A stretch of 64,000 bases of DNA, from assembly GCF_021018805.1 (NCBI RefSeq), contig NC_086254.1, forward strand, positions 25,791,300 to 25,855,299. Direction: 5' to 3'. This document shows, piece after piece, positions 46,507-56,457 of this stretch; the first letter of the stretch is position 1; every line of letters begins with the position of its first letter. This DNA comes from Prinia subflava. Lineage: Eukaryota; Chordata; Aves; Passeriformes; Cisticolidae. The position numbers were made by a program, and so were the translations under genes. The notes beneath the pieces are model-generated. The model was not told the origin of the DNA. It did no database searches and was given only the letters and a program-made list of their open reading frames with translations.

Positions 46507-49500
46507 GGAACAGAACAAATAATGCAATTGTGAGGCACAGAAATGAATGTGTTAAGTACAGTCTAGCACAGAATTGGAAAGTGCAGTTTGAGGAAAACCC
46601 CCTAGTTCTCTTCCATGAAGCTGTATTAGAATGAAGTGACAGCAAGCCTTTTTCCAAAATTGGATCTCAATCCTGCAGACGCTGCAGGCACAGAATTCAG
46701 AGGTGACAGGACAACAGACTCCCTGTAGGGAGTGGCAGCCCGATCATCTTTGCAGATACATTCACTAATCACTGTATCTTTATCAAGTGCTGTTCATTGT
46801 TTAGCAACTCCAACCCACCTCACTTTCCCGGGTTATGTTAAGTGACAATTCAACATTAAGTTTCTTCATTACTTTTCTTAACAGGACTACCACTGACAGA
46901 AACAAGAGAAAATTGTGAAAATTTTTTATTTCAATCTTCTGTATTACAATAGCCATAGTTTTATTATTGCTTTTTAAAATTAATTAAGCACTTTGTAATT
47001 TTACAACTGCTGGACCTTTTGCCCAGCATATGGGCTTCATTGATATACTGTGTAATGTACAACCCCTTCTTTTTTACATGGATTTCATATTTCTTTAAAA
47101 AACATGCATGAGAGAACCTCGAAACCGTGGACTACTAGACATTCATTTACTGTATAACAATAATAAATACATGTTTTTAAAAGTGCATTGTATGGTGATA
47201 ATCCTTGTGAAGAATTCACTATTACAAAATCCTCATTATAAGGGAAGTGCTCAATTTGAACACAGTGCAAGCAGTCGAGTTGTCCTGAGAAGATATAAAT
47301 GTGGTGTCAGTTTACCTTCACGACAGGTGCATATTAGCACTAAATGGCTTCATCCCGTTTTTGCCAACCAGAAGCCATTTGGTGTTCATTACTGAGTGTG
47401 GCAAGAAAAACCTAAGTGCAAATATCAGCTCTGCTGTGACAGGTGCCAGTGCTGGTGTGAAGGTTTAGCAGCTTAACCTGGAGATGGCTCCCAGCTCCAC
47501 TGCTCCACTGAGGCAGCAGAGCCAGAGAACTGCACTGGCACGAACTGAACTGTCAGCCCTGCTCCAGCACTGCAGACCAGCACAGAGAGCAAAAAGAAAC
47601 TTGGGATAATGCTTCAGTATTTAGTATTCAAGACCTTGCACACAGTAATACCCTGAGAGGTTGTGGAGGGAAGACAATAGAAGCCCAACTCAGGCTGCTG
47701 AGACATTCATTTCTCCACCCCTCTCACGCTGTGCCACACCTGGCATGAACTTTTCTCCTGACAGCTTCAGCTTTACAAAATCTGACCTGGCCAAGGGAAC
47801 ACTGAGGTCTGACATTTGCTAGCACATAACAGTCTGTCCCAGAAGGCAGCAACGTCCTTCTGGCACAAAAGCAAGTATTGCTTTGAGCTCCAGCCCACTG
47901 TGAATGGGTGTCTGGTAAGAGAGGGGTTTTTATAGTGTGCTGATGGAAGAACAGTTCTGTGGAATGGAAAAAGAGGGGGGAACAAAGCTTGAAAATAGTG
48001 CCTTTTATTCAGCACTTCTGTGCATGTGTGTGCATGTTCAGATAGGACTGAGCTTTCAGATAGGATTGAGCTTTCTGAGTACTCTGCCAAAGGTGCTCAG
48101 CAGCTCACAGAATCCTCATTCCTGACTTTGGTTCCTCTGAAAGCCAAAGACCAATGGAATGAGGCAGCTTCCTCACTTGAAAGCCCAGCTTTGCTAAATG
48201 GGCATCACAACAAAGAAACAGCATTAACTTGGCAGTAAAATTAATTTTCTTGGGGTTTCTGCACTTCCAGAATTACTCAGTGGACTTTTCAGATTAATAT
48301 ATAATTGGCCAACCAACATTATATTATATAATATATAATTGGTTGCTTACAACTGTGATTTTACAAACAACTTATGATTTTGATAAATGAGCACCAATCC
48401 AAAATAAGATGTCCAAGTAAGTGGCCTGACTTTCACAGCACAGTCCTAAAACACATAATCTCTTCTAATATCTCCAGCCAGTCAGCTCTGAAAGTCTATG
48501 CTACACATATAAAGCTAAACTTTCCATGCAGTAATGATTCTGTATGGCAACAATCAAGGACAAGCTTTTACTTAATAAATTTAAGCCTGTTGCAAATCTT
48601 AAACCACACTAAAACCACAGAGCAAAAATAATAAGAGCAAGAAGCACTGGAAGATGGCCTAACAGTGTTCCTGTGCAGCAGAAGGGATTCTCTTTAGGGT
48701 CTGTGTAAGTAGCAGTTTACCAAATAAAGCGCTTTCAAGTTCCAGCTTGTGTTGCAAAGGCTGCAGTCTTGGGAATTCAACTGTTTTACAATGGCAAGCA
48801 GTTAAATAAAGAAGTCAAAGCTACTTCTGCAGTAGTTCTGGAACACTGGGGAACAACTATGATTCAGGGTTCTGGAATGCTATTCCAAGCCCCTGTACCC
48901 TGCTCCCTGTACTATTTCTTTTCCTCATATATATATATTTATATCATATCCATTTCTCGATCTTTGATACCTTCAACTGCATTTGCAACACAAGCCCAAA
49001 ATTGGTCTTGTTTCCCTTAGTAAAAGTAGGTAAGCACCAGGAAAGGACAATTTTCTGTACCACCACCTTGAGAAAAACCTACTTGGGCATCACTTGACAA
49101 AGGTGAGAATTTCCCCAGGCAGATCTGCCTTACACACACTTTGGTAACAATCACTCCTGCTGCAAGGAGAAGACAAGAAAAGGCACCTTTTGTTTTTTTC
49201 CCAAGGGAAACAGAGGGGCTGATGGCACATTTTCCTGTATGTTCTGCTCATAGTAGCATTTAATTTCTAACTCAGATATTAATGGAAATATTTAATGTGG
49301 TTACAGCCTTAATAACATATGTATATAAAAACAAGTACTCCCTACAGAGTCTGTCATCCAAATTATGCATAAATGGAATAGTGCCCTGACTTGGTGAAGT
49401 AATATAAACAAAATTAGAAACAAAACCAGTAAAGCCACACTGTCCACTTAGAAAACAAACAGTACAAAATGTTAAGAGAGATCAGCTAGAAACATTCTAT

Positions 49501-49833
49501 GCAACCAAGAGTATCACTAGCAACAAGAAATGTGTTGTTTTGCTCTCTGGTATCCTCACAGCATTCCTGGGAACCATTCTGCAATGACTCATGCACTCAA
49601 AAAACTCACATGGCCTTTCTGTGATTGTATCTCACTCCAGCTTTTGGCCCTTTTAACTTTCCCAGAGGTTTAGAGCAGTTTGTACAGGTCACTGGCTGCT
49701 GCCCAGCCCTGGGACACTCGGCTGGGTCTGGCAGGATTCAAAAAGAAGACTGCTGCCATGGGAGCAGAGAGCCATGCCAAGGGACAGAGAGCCACCGAGA
49801 CCACTGGCAGCTGCTCAGCACCTCTCCCTTTGT

Positions 49834-50754
49834 TCAGATGAAGTGGATCCAGCTCTCCTCACATTCCCTCGGCAGCTTCAGGGGGTGAGTCCGGCACCTG
49901 AGGGTGTAGTTCTTGCCTCTGTTGTTATCCCAGTACTCCTGGCCGTTGACTTGGTACCTTGCTGCAAACTGGAGGAGAGTGCTCAGCTGAAGGAGGAAAG
50001 GAGGCACAGGAAGAAAGAAAGTGAACACATCAACCTGATCCTGCCCGTTTTTGTCGGGGATGCTGCAGTCCCAACGAGCACACACCTCATGGATGCTTTC
50101 CCACTGGTTGAAGGTGTAGCGCACGGACACCTGCTTCTCAAAAGCAACATTCCGAACCTGGATGGTGCCACTGAGCCCCAGATCCGAGCTGGTCACCCGC
50201 TCCAGACACACCTGCTGCTCCTGGAGTCGGGATGAGAAATCCAGGCAGTCTGCAGGCTGCTGGAAGTCAGGGACCAAGCACTGCATAGTAAACTCCAAGT
50301 TCAAGCTGCTGTACCAGAGGTCTGAGTTTATGGAGAGCCTGGAAAGGACATGCAAAGGGATGCATGGATCCTCCCCAGTCTGGAAGACTTTCACTTCGGT
50401 GAGCTCCAAGCCTAAAGCATCAGCAAACCTGACCCGGCCGCGGCTCTGGCAGCCGGGCTCCTGACACGGCACCGCTGCTCTCTTCCTCCTCTCGGGCGAT
50501 GTCGGCAGGGACCGCGCTCGGCGGCGGATGATGGGCCGCAGGGCTGGGTCACAGCTGGAGGACGTGCTGCTCGGATGGTTATCTGCCTGGGGACTCACCT
50601 TGGCTGGGGCACTGCTCCGAAAAGTCTTGCTGCTACTTGTATGGACTGCTGGGGGCTGCTGCTTCCCTCGTCCCACTGCTCCTTCAGCCCTTAACATGTT
50701 CTCATAGAGATCTGAGAGGTAGCTGGGATTCCTCTGAGGACCACGCACTTCCAT
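49834..50754 (-). CDS. PPP1R3D: Protein phosphatase 1 regulatory subunit 3D (glycogen-targeting subunit)
   Basis: PPP1R3D brings the PP1 catalytic subunit to glycogen particles, promoting glycogen synthase activation. The single coding exon gives 306 residues, close to the mammalian 299. The PP1-docking RVxF motif is RVRF at residues 107-110, directly followed by the family signature ADALGLEL. A 14-3-3-type site lies at RARSLPTSP (about 79-87). The CBM21 carbohydrate-binding domain covers roughly 178-286 and ends with the diagnostic EYWDNNRGKNYTL. The protein ends ECEESWIHFI. I chose the ATG at 50752-50754 because the PQRNPSYLSDLYE block right after it resembles the start of other PPP1R3 proteins, and because an acceptor lies only 6 bp upstream (50760/50761). 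The gene therefore has at least one upstream exon. Its promoter is shared with FAM217B. Confidence 0.96.
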   Translation of the reverse strand: MEVRGPQRNPSYLSDLYENMLRAEGAVGRGKQQPPAVHTSSSKTFRSSAPAKVSPQADNHPSSTSSSCDPALRPIIRRRARSLPTSPERRKRAAVPCQEPGCQSRGRVRFADALGLELTEVKVFQTGEDPCIPLHVLSRLSINSDLWYSSLNLEFTMQCLVPDFQQPADCLDFSSRLQEQQVCLERVTSSDLGLSGTIQVRNVAFEKQVSVRYTFNQWESIHEVCARWDCSIPDKNGQDQVDVFTFFLPVPPFLLQLSTLLQFAARYQVNGQEYWDNNRGKNYTLRCRTHPLKLPRECEESWIHFI

Positions 50755-50984
50755 TCTCAACTGGTGAAAAAAATCAGCGTTAACAGTGCAGGTAATAATG
50801 AGCACTGCCCCGCTGAAGCACTTGGTTTGGGAATGGCAGCCACAGTAAGGTCTGAGGTTATTGCACTGTGTGCAGCAAGGATCACCTGGAACAACGTCAC
50901 CTCGGGAGGCAGGGCAGCAGCCTGGCAGCGCTCCTGGCAGCTGGCAGAGCCGGCAAAAGGCTGTGCGGGAGGCTCAGGGCACAC

Positions 50985-51470
50985 TCACTGCCCGATGAAC
51001 TCGAGATCGCTGTGCTGGCTGCTGGTCCCCAGGCTCAGACTGGACAGGGATTCAAGGCTATCACCGCTGATGCTGGAGGAGCTCACACCCAGGCTGGAGA
51101 GCGACTGGAGGCTGTCGTGCTGGATGAAGGACTCGAGGCTGTCGGAGAGGTCGCTGGAGGCGCGGTGCTCGCCGAAGCACCGTGTGCCGGAGCCCCGGGC
51201 CACGGGGGCCTGCAGGCTGTCCTCGCTGGCCCCGGCCGAGCCCGCGCTGCGGCGGCGGCAGCGGCAGCACGAGCAGGGGGGACACTCCAGGCTGTCACAC
51301 TGGATGCTGGGCGAGTCGAGGCCGGGGAAGGCTTGGAGGCTGTCGGGCGGGAGGGAGCCGGGGCTGCTGCACAGGCTGGAGGGCGGGCGTTGGCTGTCGG
51401 CCGCGGCGCCAGGCTCGGTGTCGTGGCCGGCGGGGGACGGATCCGCGTTCGGGGCCGCCACAGCGCCCAT
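50985..51470 (-). CDS. Unassigned 161-codon ORF in the PPP1R3D upstream exon, DSLQ/DSLE-rich
   Basis: The ORF starts MGAVAAPNADPSP and ends HSDLEFIGQ at TGA 50985-50987. It contains six DSL[QE] motifs spaced through a Ser-rich sequence, with a Cys/Arg block (CSCCRCRRR) in the middle. A strong minus-strand donor (GTGAGT, exon end 50989) lies inside its last codons. It is therefore most likely the 5' exon of PPP1R3D, with this frame as a long upstream ORF: spliced to the acceptor at 50760 it stops after one more codon. An acceptor 5 nt further in (exon from 50754) would instead fuse it in frame to PPP1R3D. I recognise no family. It may be noncoding CpG-island sequence with a chance open frame, although the regular peptide motif argues for translation. 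Confidence 0.4.
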   Translation of the reverse strand: MGAVAAPNADPSPAGHDTEPGAAADSQRPPSSLCSSPGSLPPDSLQAFPGLDSPSIQCDSLECPPCSCCRCRRRSAGSAGASEDSLQAPVARGSGTRCFGEHRASSDLSDSLESFIQHDSLQSLSSLGVSSSSISGDSLESLSSLSLGTSSQHSDLEFIGQ

Positions 51471-51880
51471 GGGCGACGCGGAGGCCGCTCCCTGCAGCCC
51501 GGCCGCGGGAGCAGCGCCGGGCCCGGCCGGCACCGCGGCCGCTCCGCAAAGGCAGCGCAGGCGCGGGGCCCTTCCCCCGCCCCGCCCGGCCCGCCAGGCC
51601 CGGCCCGGCCCGGCCCGGCCCCCACGCTCTGCGCTCGGGCGGCGCTGCCGCTCCCGCTGGCCACGGACGCGGAGGAAGGGCAGGTACCGGGCCGGGGGTG
51701 AGGATCGCCGGGGAATGCGGGGCGGGCCCTGGGTGCAGGAGCGGCCCTTGCGGAGCGCGGTGACAGCGGCGGCGGGAGGGAGCGCAGCGGGCCCGGCTCG
51801 GCGGGGAATGCGGGCGCAGCTGCCATCGCTGCGGGCACAGTGTGCGCCTGCTGCCACTGCTGCCATCCACCGCGGGCACA
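51470..51880. promoter_or_regulatory. GC-rich bidirectional promoter for PPP1R3D (-) and FAM217B (+)
   Basis: A very GC- and CpG-rich segment separates the minus-strand PPP1R3D 5' exon from plus-strand FAM217B. The same head-to-head arrangement exists in mammals. A plausible plus-strand donor ('ggcag' then GTACCGG, exon end about 51683) could end a noncoding FAM217B exon 1. I cannot place either transcription start exactly. Confidence 0.6.
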
Positions 51881-52190
51881 GCCTGCCATAGCCGGGGGCA
51901 CAGCCTGCACCATCCCGGGCACTGCCTGAACCATCCCGGGCACAGCCTGCACCATCCCTGGCACAGCCTGCCATAGCCGAGGGCACAGCCTGCCACCATC
52001 GTGGGCACTGCCACCATCCCGGGCACTGCCACCATCCTGGGCACTGCCACCATCCCGGGCACAGCCTGCCACCATCCCGGGCACTGCCACCATCCTGGGC
52101 ACTGCCACCATCCCGGGCACAGCCTGCCACCATCCCGGGCACAGCCTGCCACCATCCCTGGCTCTGCCACCATTCCCGGCGCTGTCACCA
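51880..52190. repeat. GC-rich minisatellite with 18-bp and about 22-bp units
   Basis: Repeated units read 'gccaccatcccgggcact' and 'gcctgccaccatcccgggcaca', mixed in higher-order fashion. Each carries CCCGGG. The array sits at the FAM217B side of the shared promoter. It keeps open frames on both strands that I do not regard as genes. Confidence 0.9.
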
Positions 52191-52199
52191 TACCGGCGC

Positions 52200-53139
52200 T
52201 GTCCCCTCGCGGCCGCCGCTCTGCCCCGTCCGGGCTCGGCTCTGCTGAGCGCGGCCGGGATGGATGCGTGGAGGCGTTTGAGGGCTAGGACGGGATCGAA
52301 TGTAAATAGATACGGACATTAGTATGACCGTAAATACATAAACAGCGCTGTAATAGGTGGGTCAGGAGAGCTGTTTGTCACCTGTCACATTTGCAGACCA
52401 TTGTAAACCCCCGGAACCGTGCGGTTCCCTGGTACGGGAATGCAGTTCCTCGGAAGTAAAAAGAAAGCAATGGATCCTGCTCTGAGTATTTTTAGCAGGA
52501 GCTGATGAGACATCTGATTCGGAAAAAGAAAAAAAATAAGTATTGCGTACAAAATTTGCATAAGTGCATATCGGAAGAGCGCGTTTTGTGGCACAAAAAG
52601 CACAGCTCAGCTCGCAGAGCGCGCAGGGGGTTGGTTGAGCATCTGCTCTCCATCAATTGGGAGCAGGGACAGGCGGCCCGTGGGGCTGTGCCCGCTCGGG
52701 CGGCACCTGGAGCTGCGCAGGCTGAGCCGTGCGGGTGGGACCAGCACATGACACTGCACGGGAGCCCTGGGCCCTGCCCTCAGGTATTGCCATGGATTGG
52801 CGATTGTAAATTGAAGGATGCTGCTTCCCGCTGAGCGAGTGCCGGGGGAGGGGACTGTTTTCCAGTACAGTTTGGTAGCTGATTATGTTTATCTTACTGC
52901 TTTAAAAATAGAATCACATCGGGAGGATTTTGTTTGTCGCCAGCATCTCCAGGACGTGGGGATGTCTGCATTGGATATCCTGTGTCTTGCAAAGCCAAGA
53001 GACTGGAGCCGTTTGAAGATTATGTAACAGTAAAGGTGCGGACAGCCTTTGGGAAGAGGAATAATGGGACCAGGCATCCAGGAATATCCCTTATTACTGC
53101 ACAGAGAGACACAGCAGAAGGAAAGCCACATCCACAGCA
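52200..53139 (+). other. FAM217B: Probable FAM217B 5' region (noncoding exon or intron)
   Basis: The stretch runs from the CpG island to the first FAM217B coding exon. An acceptor ('attactgcacag') at 53101-53104 opens the start-codon exon. No convincing coding exon lies earlier, and I cannot place the noncoding exon(s) within this interval. Confidence 0.4.
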
Positions 53140-56100
53140 ATGAAAACCACAAAGGAATGGTAAAGTAAGGAAATTAATTTCTCTTTTTATAGTTACTGGA
53201 ATGTCAACATACTGGGTGTAGTTATGAAGTGCCTGGCTGTCCTGTTGCCACTGCCATCCCCTCCCCTGATCCCAGCAATGATTGTGCAGGATGATCGTGC
53301 AGGTCACAAGGTCACAGAGGTGACTGCAGCAGTGCTGGAGGCACAGGACTTCGTTTCATTCTTTTGTAAGCTCTTGAATTTGTGAAATCATGTGTTTTTA
53401 AAAACAAAATCTGACATAAAAACTGAGAACAAGATGCACAGCCTGGCAATTTAACTGAACTGCAGTAATGCTAGATTAGACAGGAAAGCACAGTTTGGTT
53501 ATTCCTGTTCTGAAATGATATTTTAAAGCTTTCCATTTGGAAATCAGTAATATTTCTTGTTTGTAGAGCAAACACTGATCTTATTCATACAGAATATGGT
53601 GATTTATTTATTCAGTGTGCTGACATAGAAATGTAGATGGTTTAATTAAGGAAGCATCTCAGCATACCAGATCAATAATGCCATTCCTTTTGCTGTCATA
53701 TGAGCTTTTTCTCTTAATAATATTTTCACAACCCCATTATAATATGAAATAGGGAGGTTTTTTATGCCTTCATTGTGAAATAATTTGTATTAATACCAGG
53801 AGAGACATTATACTCCCTGTTCACTTGCACTCCTTATCTTCAAAGGGGCAATCCTTTAAATTTGTTGAGAATATACAAATGGAAAAGAGAAGCAAAATTT
53901 GGCTTGCAGTGACCTTCATATTGTACTTTATAATTAATTGTGGTAAATTGCAATAGGAGCACCTACCAGGTACTAGAAAAATAAGTAGTTAAATATCTAG
54001 TCTGTAATATTTATTAGCTCCAGAGGAGCTTTGGGATCCTCTGACAGAGGATTCAATATAAGGACTACATTCTATTATTATATCATCTGATAGAATTACT
54101 CACTTGTGCATTAAGAATACTAAAAATAGAGCAGAGAATTTGTGGTATAAAAGTAAAGAGTGGCCATGGCATAGTTCTGATGAACTTCAGGAATAACTGC
54201 AATCAATAAACTCAGTTGCACTCAAAAGTTTTTATTGTACTTCCATTCTGACACTCATATATGCTGCTATTTATATCTGATATTCTATTTAATCCTTTGT
54301 GGTTACAGTAATGGAAAAAGCCATCCAAGCACCAAAGGACTAAATAAACCAATTTCTTATGGGAAATCTCCTCCTGGAAGATTGGGCAAAAATCTATCAA
54401 GTGCCATTGAAAAGGTAAATAATCCCCTTTTCTAACATAAGAAGGGGACCTGCTCTAAGTCAGCTTCTTAATAACATCAAAACTTTCATATCCCTTCAGA
54501 TTTCCCATGACACTCAAGATGGTCACCAACCAAGTGTTTTTAAGAAGGGAAGGAATCAGATGGATGGCAATAACCAGTCAAAAAGGTAATTTTATGTTAT
54601 CTCTTTACTTTGTAGTCATTTCAAAGTGGTATACAAAATGCTTGGGATGAAATTGTAGCTGCTGTGTTTTGCATTTGACTTCACTGGCTCAGAGTTCAGC
54701 ATTTATGAGAGCAGCAAATCTAAGATATCAAAATGGAAACTTGCTATCCTGCTTTAGTGAGTTCTGAGGCAAAGCCATAATAATAATAAAAAAAAATCAG
54801 TATTAGGCAGTGTTACCTCTACCAGCAATTATTGATTTTGCCTCATTACCCAGCTTCCATGACAGTTTTAGCTTCAGTGATGGAGATCCCTGTCCTTGAA
54901 GGGTTGCAAGACCTTTGCAAGCTGCTGTTCAAAGGCATTCACCATTCTAACAGGACATGAACTTCCCTTTCCTTTAGGATCCCGAGTGTTTGCAGCTCCC
55001 TGCACACTGCACAAGGACCAAAGAGGAGTCCTCCAGAAAGAAGGCAACATGAATCCTTCCTGCACAGGAGTCCTCCAGAAAGAAGGCAAAATGAATCCTT
55101 CCTGCACAGGAGTCCTCCAGAAAGAAGGCAACATGAATCCTTCCTGCACAGGAGTCCTTCAGAAAGAAGGCAAAATGAATCTTTCCTGCACAAAAGTCCA
55201 CCAGAAGGAAGGCAAAATGAATCCTTCCTGCACAGGAGTCCTCCAGAAAGAAGGCAAAATGAATCCTTCCTGCACAGGAGTTCTCCAGAAAGAAGACAAA
55301 ATGAATCTTTCCTGCACAGGAGTTCTCCAGAAAGAAGGCAAAACGAATCCTTCCTGCACAGGATCCCCCCTGGCACAAAGGGCAGCACACAAGCAAACTT
55401 CTGTAGGGCTAAGGATGCCCCAGTGCAGCGTTTTTATTGCAGTAAAAAAGATGAGTTGGGAAAGAATCATGAAGAATATGTTGCTGAAGCCAGCCCAGGC
55501 TCTTCAAAGTGGCAAGAAGCATCTGTAGGTGAAATGTTTCTTGATTTTGAATCGGTACAAATTATTAAAGAAGATGCTGAAGATGACAGTGCCAGTGACC
55601 TCTCTGACTCAGAAAGGATTCCCATTCCACCCTCTCCCTGCACACCACCAGAACTCATCCTCAGAGCTGAAGAGATCGACCCGGTTTGTTTGGAGCACAT
55701 CCCTGAAATGGGATTCAAAGAATCCGAGTATTACTACCCCGACTTTCTGCCACCCCCTTTCAACTCGTGGGATTTGAAGCAGCTGGCCGTGTTTGCCCAC
55801 GTGGAGGGGAGGAGCGAGTTCCGCCCCAAGCCCACGGGCTCGCTGGAGAAGTTTCTGGAGCGCCTGCTGCAGCTGGAGTGGCTGCAGATGCAGACGGTGC
55901 AGAGCGAGAAGGGCAGGGCCACCAAAGGCCGGCCCCAGACCGCCCCCGGCCCCGGCCGTGCCCTCAAGAGCCCCGGGAAAGGCAAAGCCTTGCTCAGCCC
56001 TGTGCCCAGCAGGCAGGCAGGGCCCCAGGAGGGTGTGCCCAGGCTGCCCAGGAGCTGTTTGGGTCACAGGGCAGAGCCCGAGGACACTCGCCAGGTGCGC

Positions 56101-56457
56101 TCCCAGCCAGGGCACCCCAAACTTCCCGAGAGAATGGGGTGTGCAGGATCTTCTCAGAGGCAAACTGGAGATGTGAGGGGTGAACTGAGGAAGAAACCAG
56201 CTGCAAAGCAGCAGCTTCTCAGCCTGCAGCCCCCCGAGAGCAGCTCTAAAATCCAAAGTGTTGGTAACATCAGACCCCCTAAGCAAACCTCAGCGTTCCA
56301 CGGTGCCGCTGCTCCCAGCAAAGGCTCAAAAACATACACGTGTGCAAATCCAAAGAAAAATGGCAATGCCAGCAATTATGTTCCTCCTAAAAAACCAACA
56401 GCGGACAGGAAAATAAAAACAAACGGCACAAAGCAAACGCCACGCAAATTTCAGTGA
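53140..56457 (+). CDS. FAM217B: FAM217B, complete coding region in four exons
   Basis: Family FAM217 has no established molecular role. Coding exons are 53140-53159, 54309-54414, 54500-54585 and 54978-56457, with matching phases, giving 563 residues (human about 383, from memory). The start exon gives MKTTKE and is the least certain part. The family-specific block lies in the last exon: LSDSERIPIPPSPCTPPE, then EIDPVCLEHIPEMGFKESEYY and PDFLPPPFNSWDLKQLA, about residues 277-335. A basic, Pro/Lys-rich tail follows and ends with TGA 56455-56457. Residues 87-198 consist of eight 14-residue repeats that explain much of the extra length. The second half of the last exon (about 55750-56200) is much more GC-rich than its flanks. 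The gene is divergent to PPP1R3D and followed on the same strand by CDH26. Confidence 0.9.
55024..55359 (+). repeat. FAM217B: In-frame 42-bp coding minisatellite in FAM217B, eight copies
   Basis: Eight tandem 42-bp units encode RSPPERRQ(H/N)ESFLH. Variants are RSPSERR (copy 4), KSPPEGR (copy 5) and RSSPERR (copies 7 and 8). All units keep the FAM217B frame. A second plus-strand frame is also open through the array, because 42 is a multiple of three. Confidence 0.97.

Larger units (their letters stand above)
44400..49833. other. Gap between SYCP2 promoter and PPP1R3D stop; probable PPP1R3D 3' UTR at the right
   Basis: No coding exon of either neighbour was found. Contents seen: a three-copy tandem repeat (44609-44716), short AAAC repeats near 44976-45000, an A26 run (46481-46506), a short AT-rich palindrome near 48297-48345 and a 19-bp tandem pair near 48039-48078. 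The PPP1R3D transcript must end somewhere left of 49834. Minus-strand polyadenylation hexamers near 49258 (ATTAAA) and 48003 (AATAAA) are candidates. Confidence 0.5.

Noticed and set aside
51295..52191. Long minus-strand frames over the GC-rich minisatellite
   Set aside because: Repeat-driven open frames in a CpG island. Only the part 50985-51470 is kept as a weak candidate.
54939..55396. Minus-strand Cys/Arg-rich repeated frames
   Set aside because: These are antisense shadows of the FAM217B coding repeat.
54896..55528. A 210-codon plus-strand frame through the FAM217B repeat
   Set aside because: It is a shifted frame. The frame that links to the conserved FAM217 block and to the upstream exons is the other one.
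55609..56286. 225-codon minus-strand frame
   Set aside because: Antisense of the GC-rich FAM217B last exon; no independent support.
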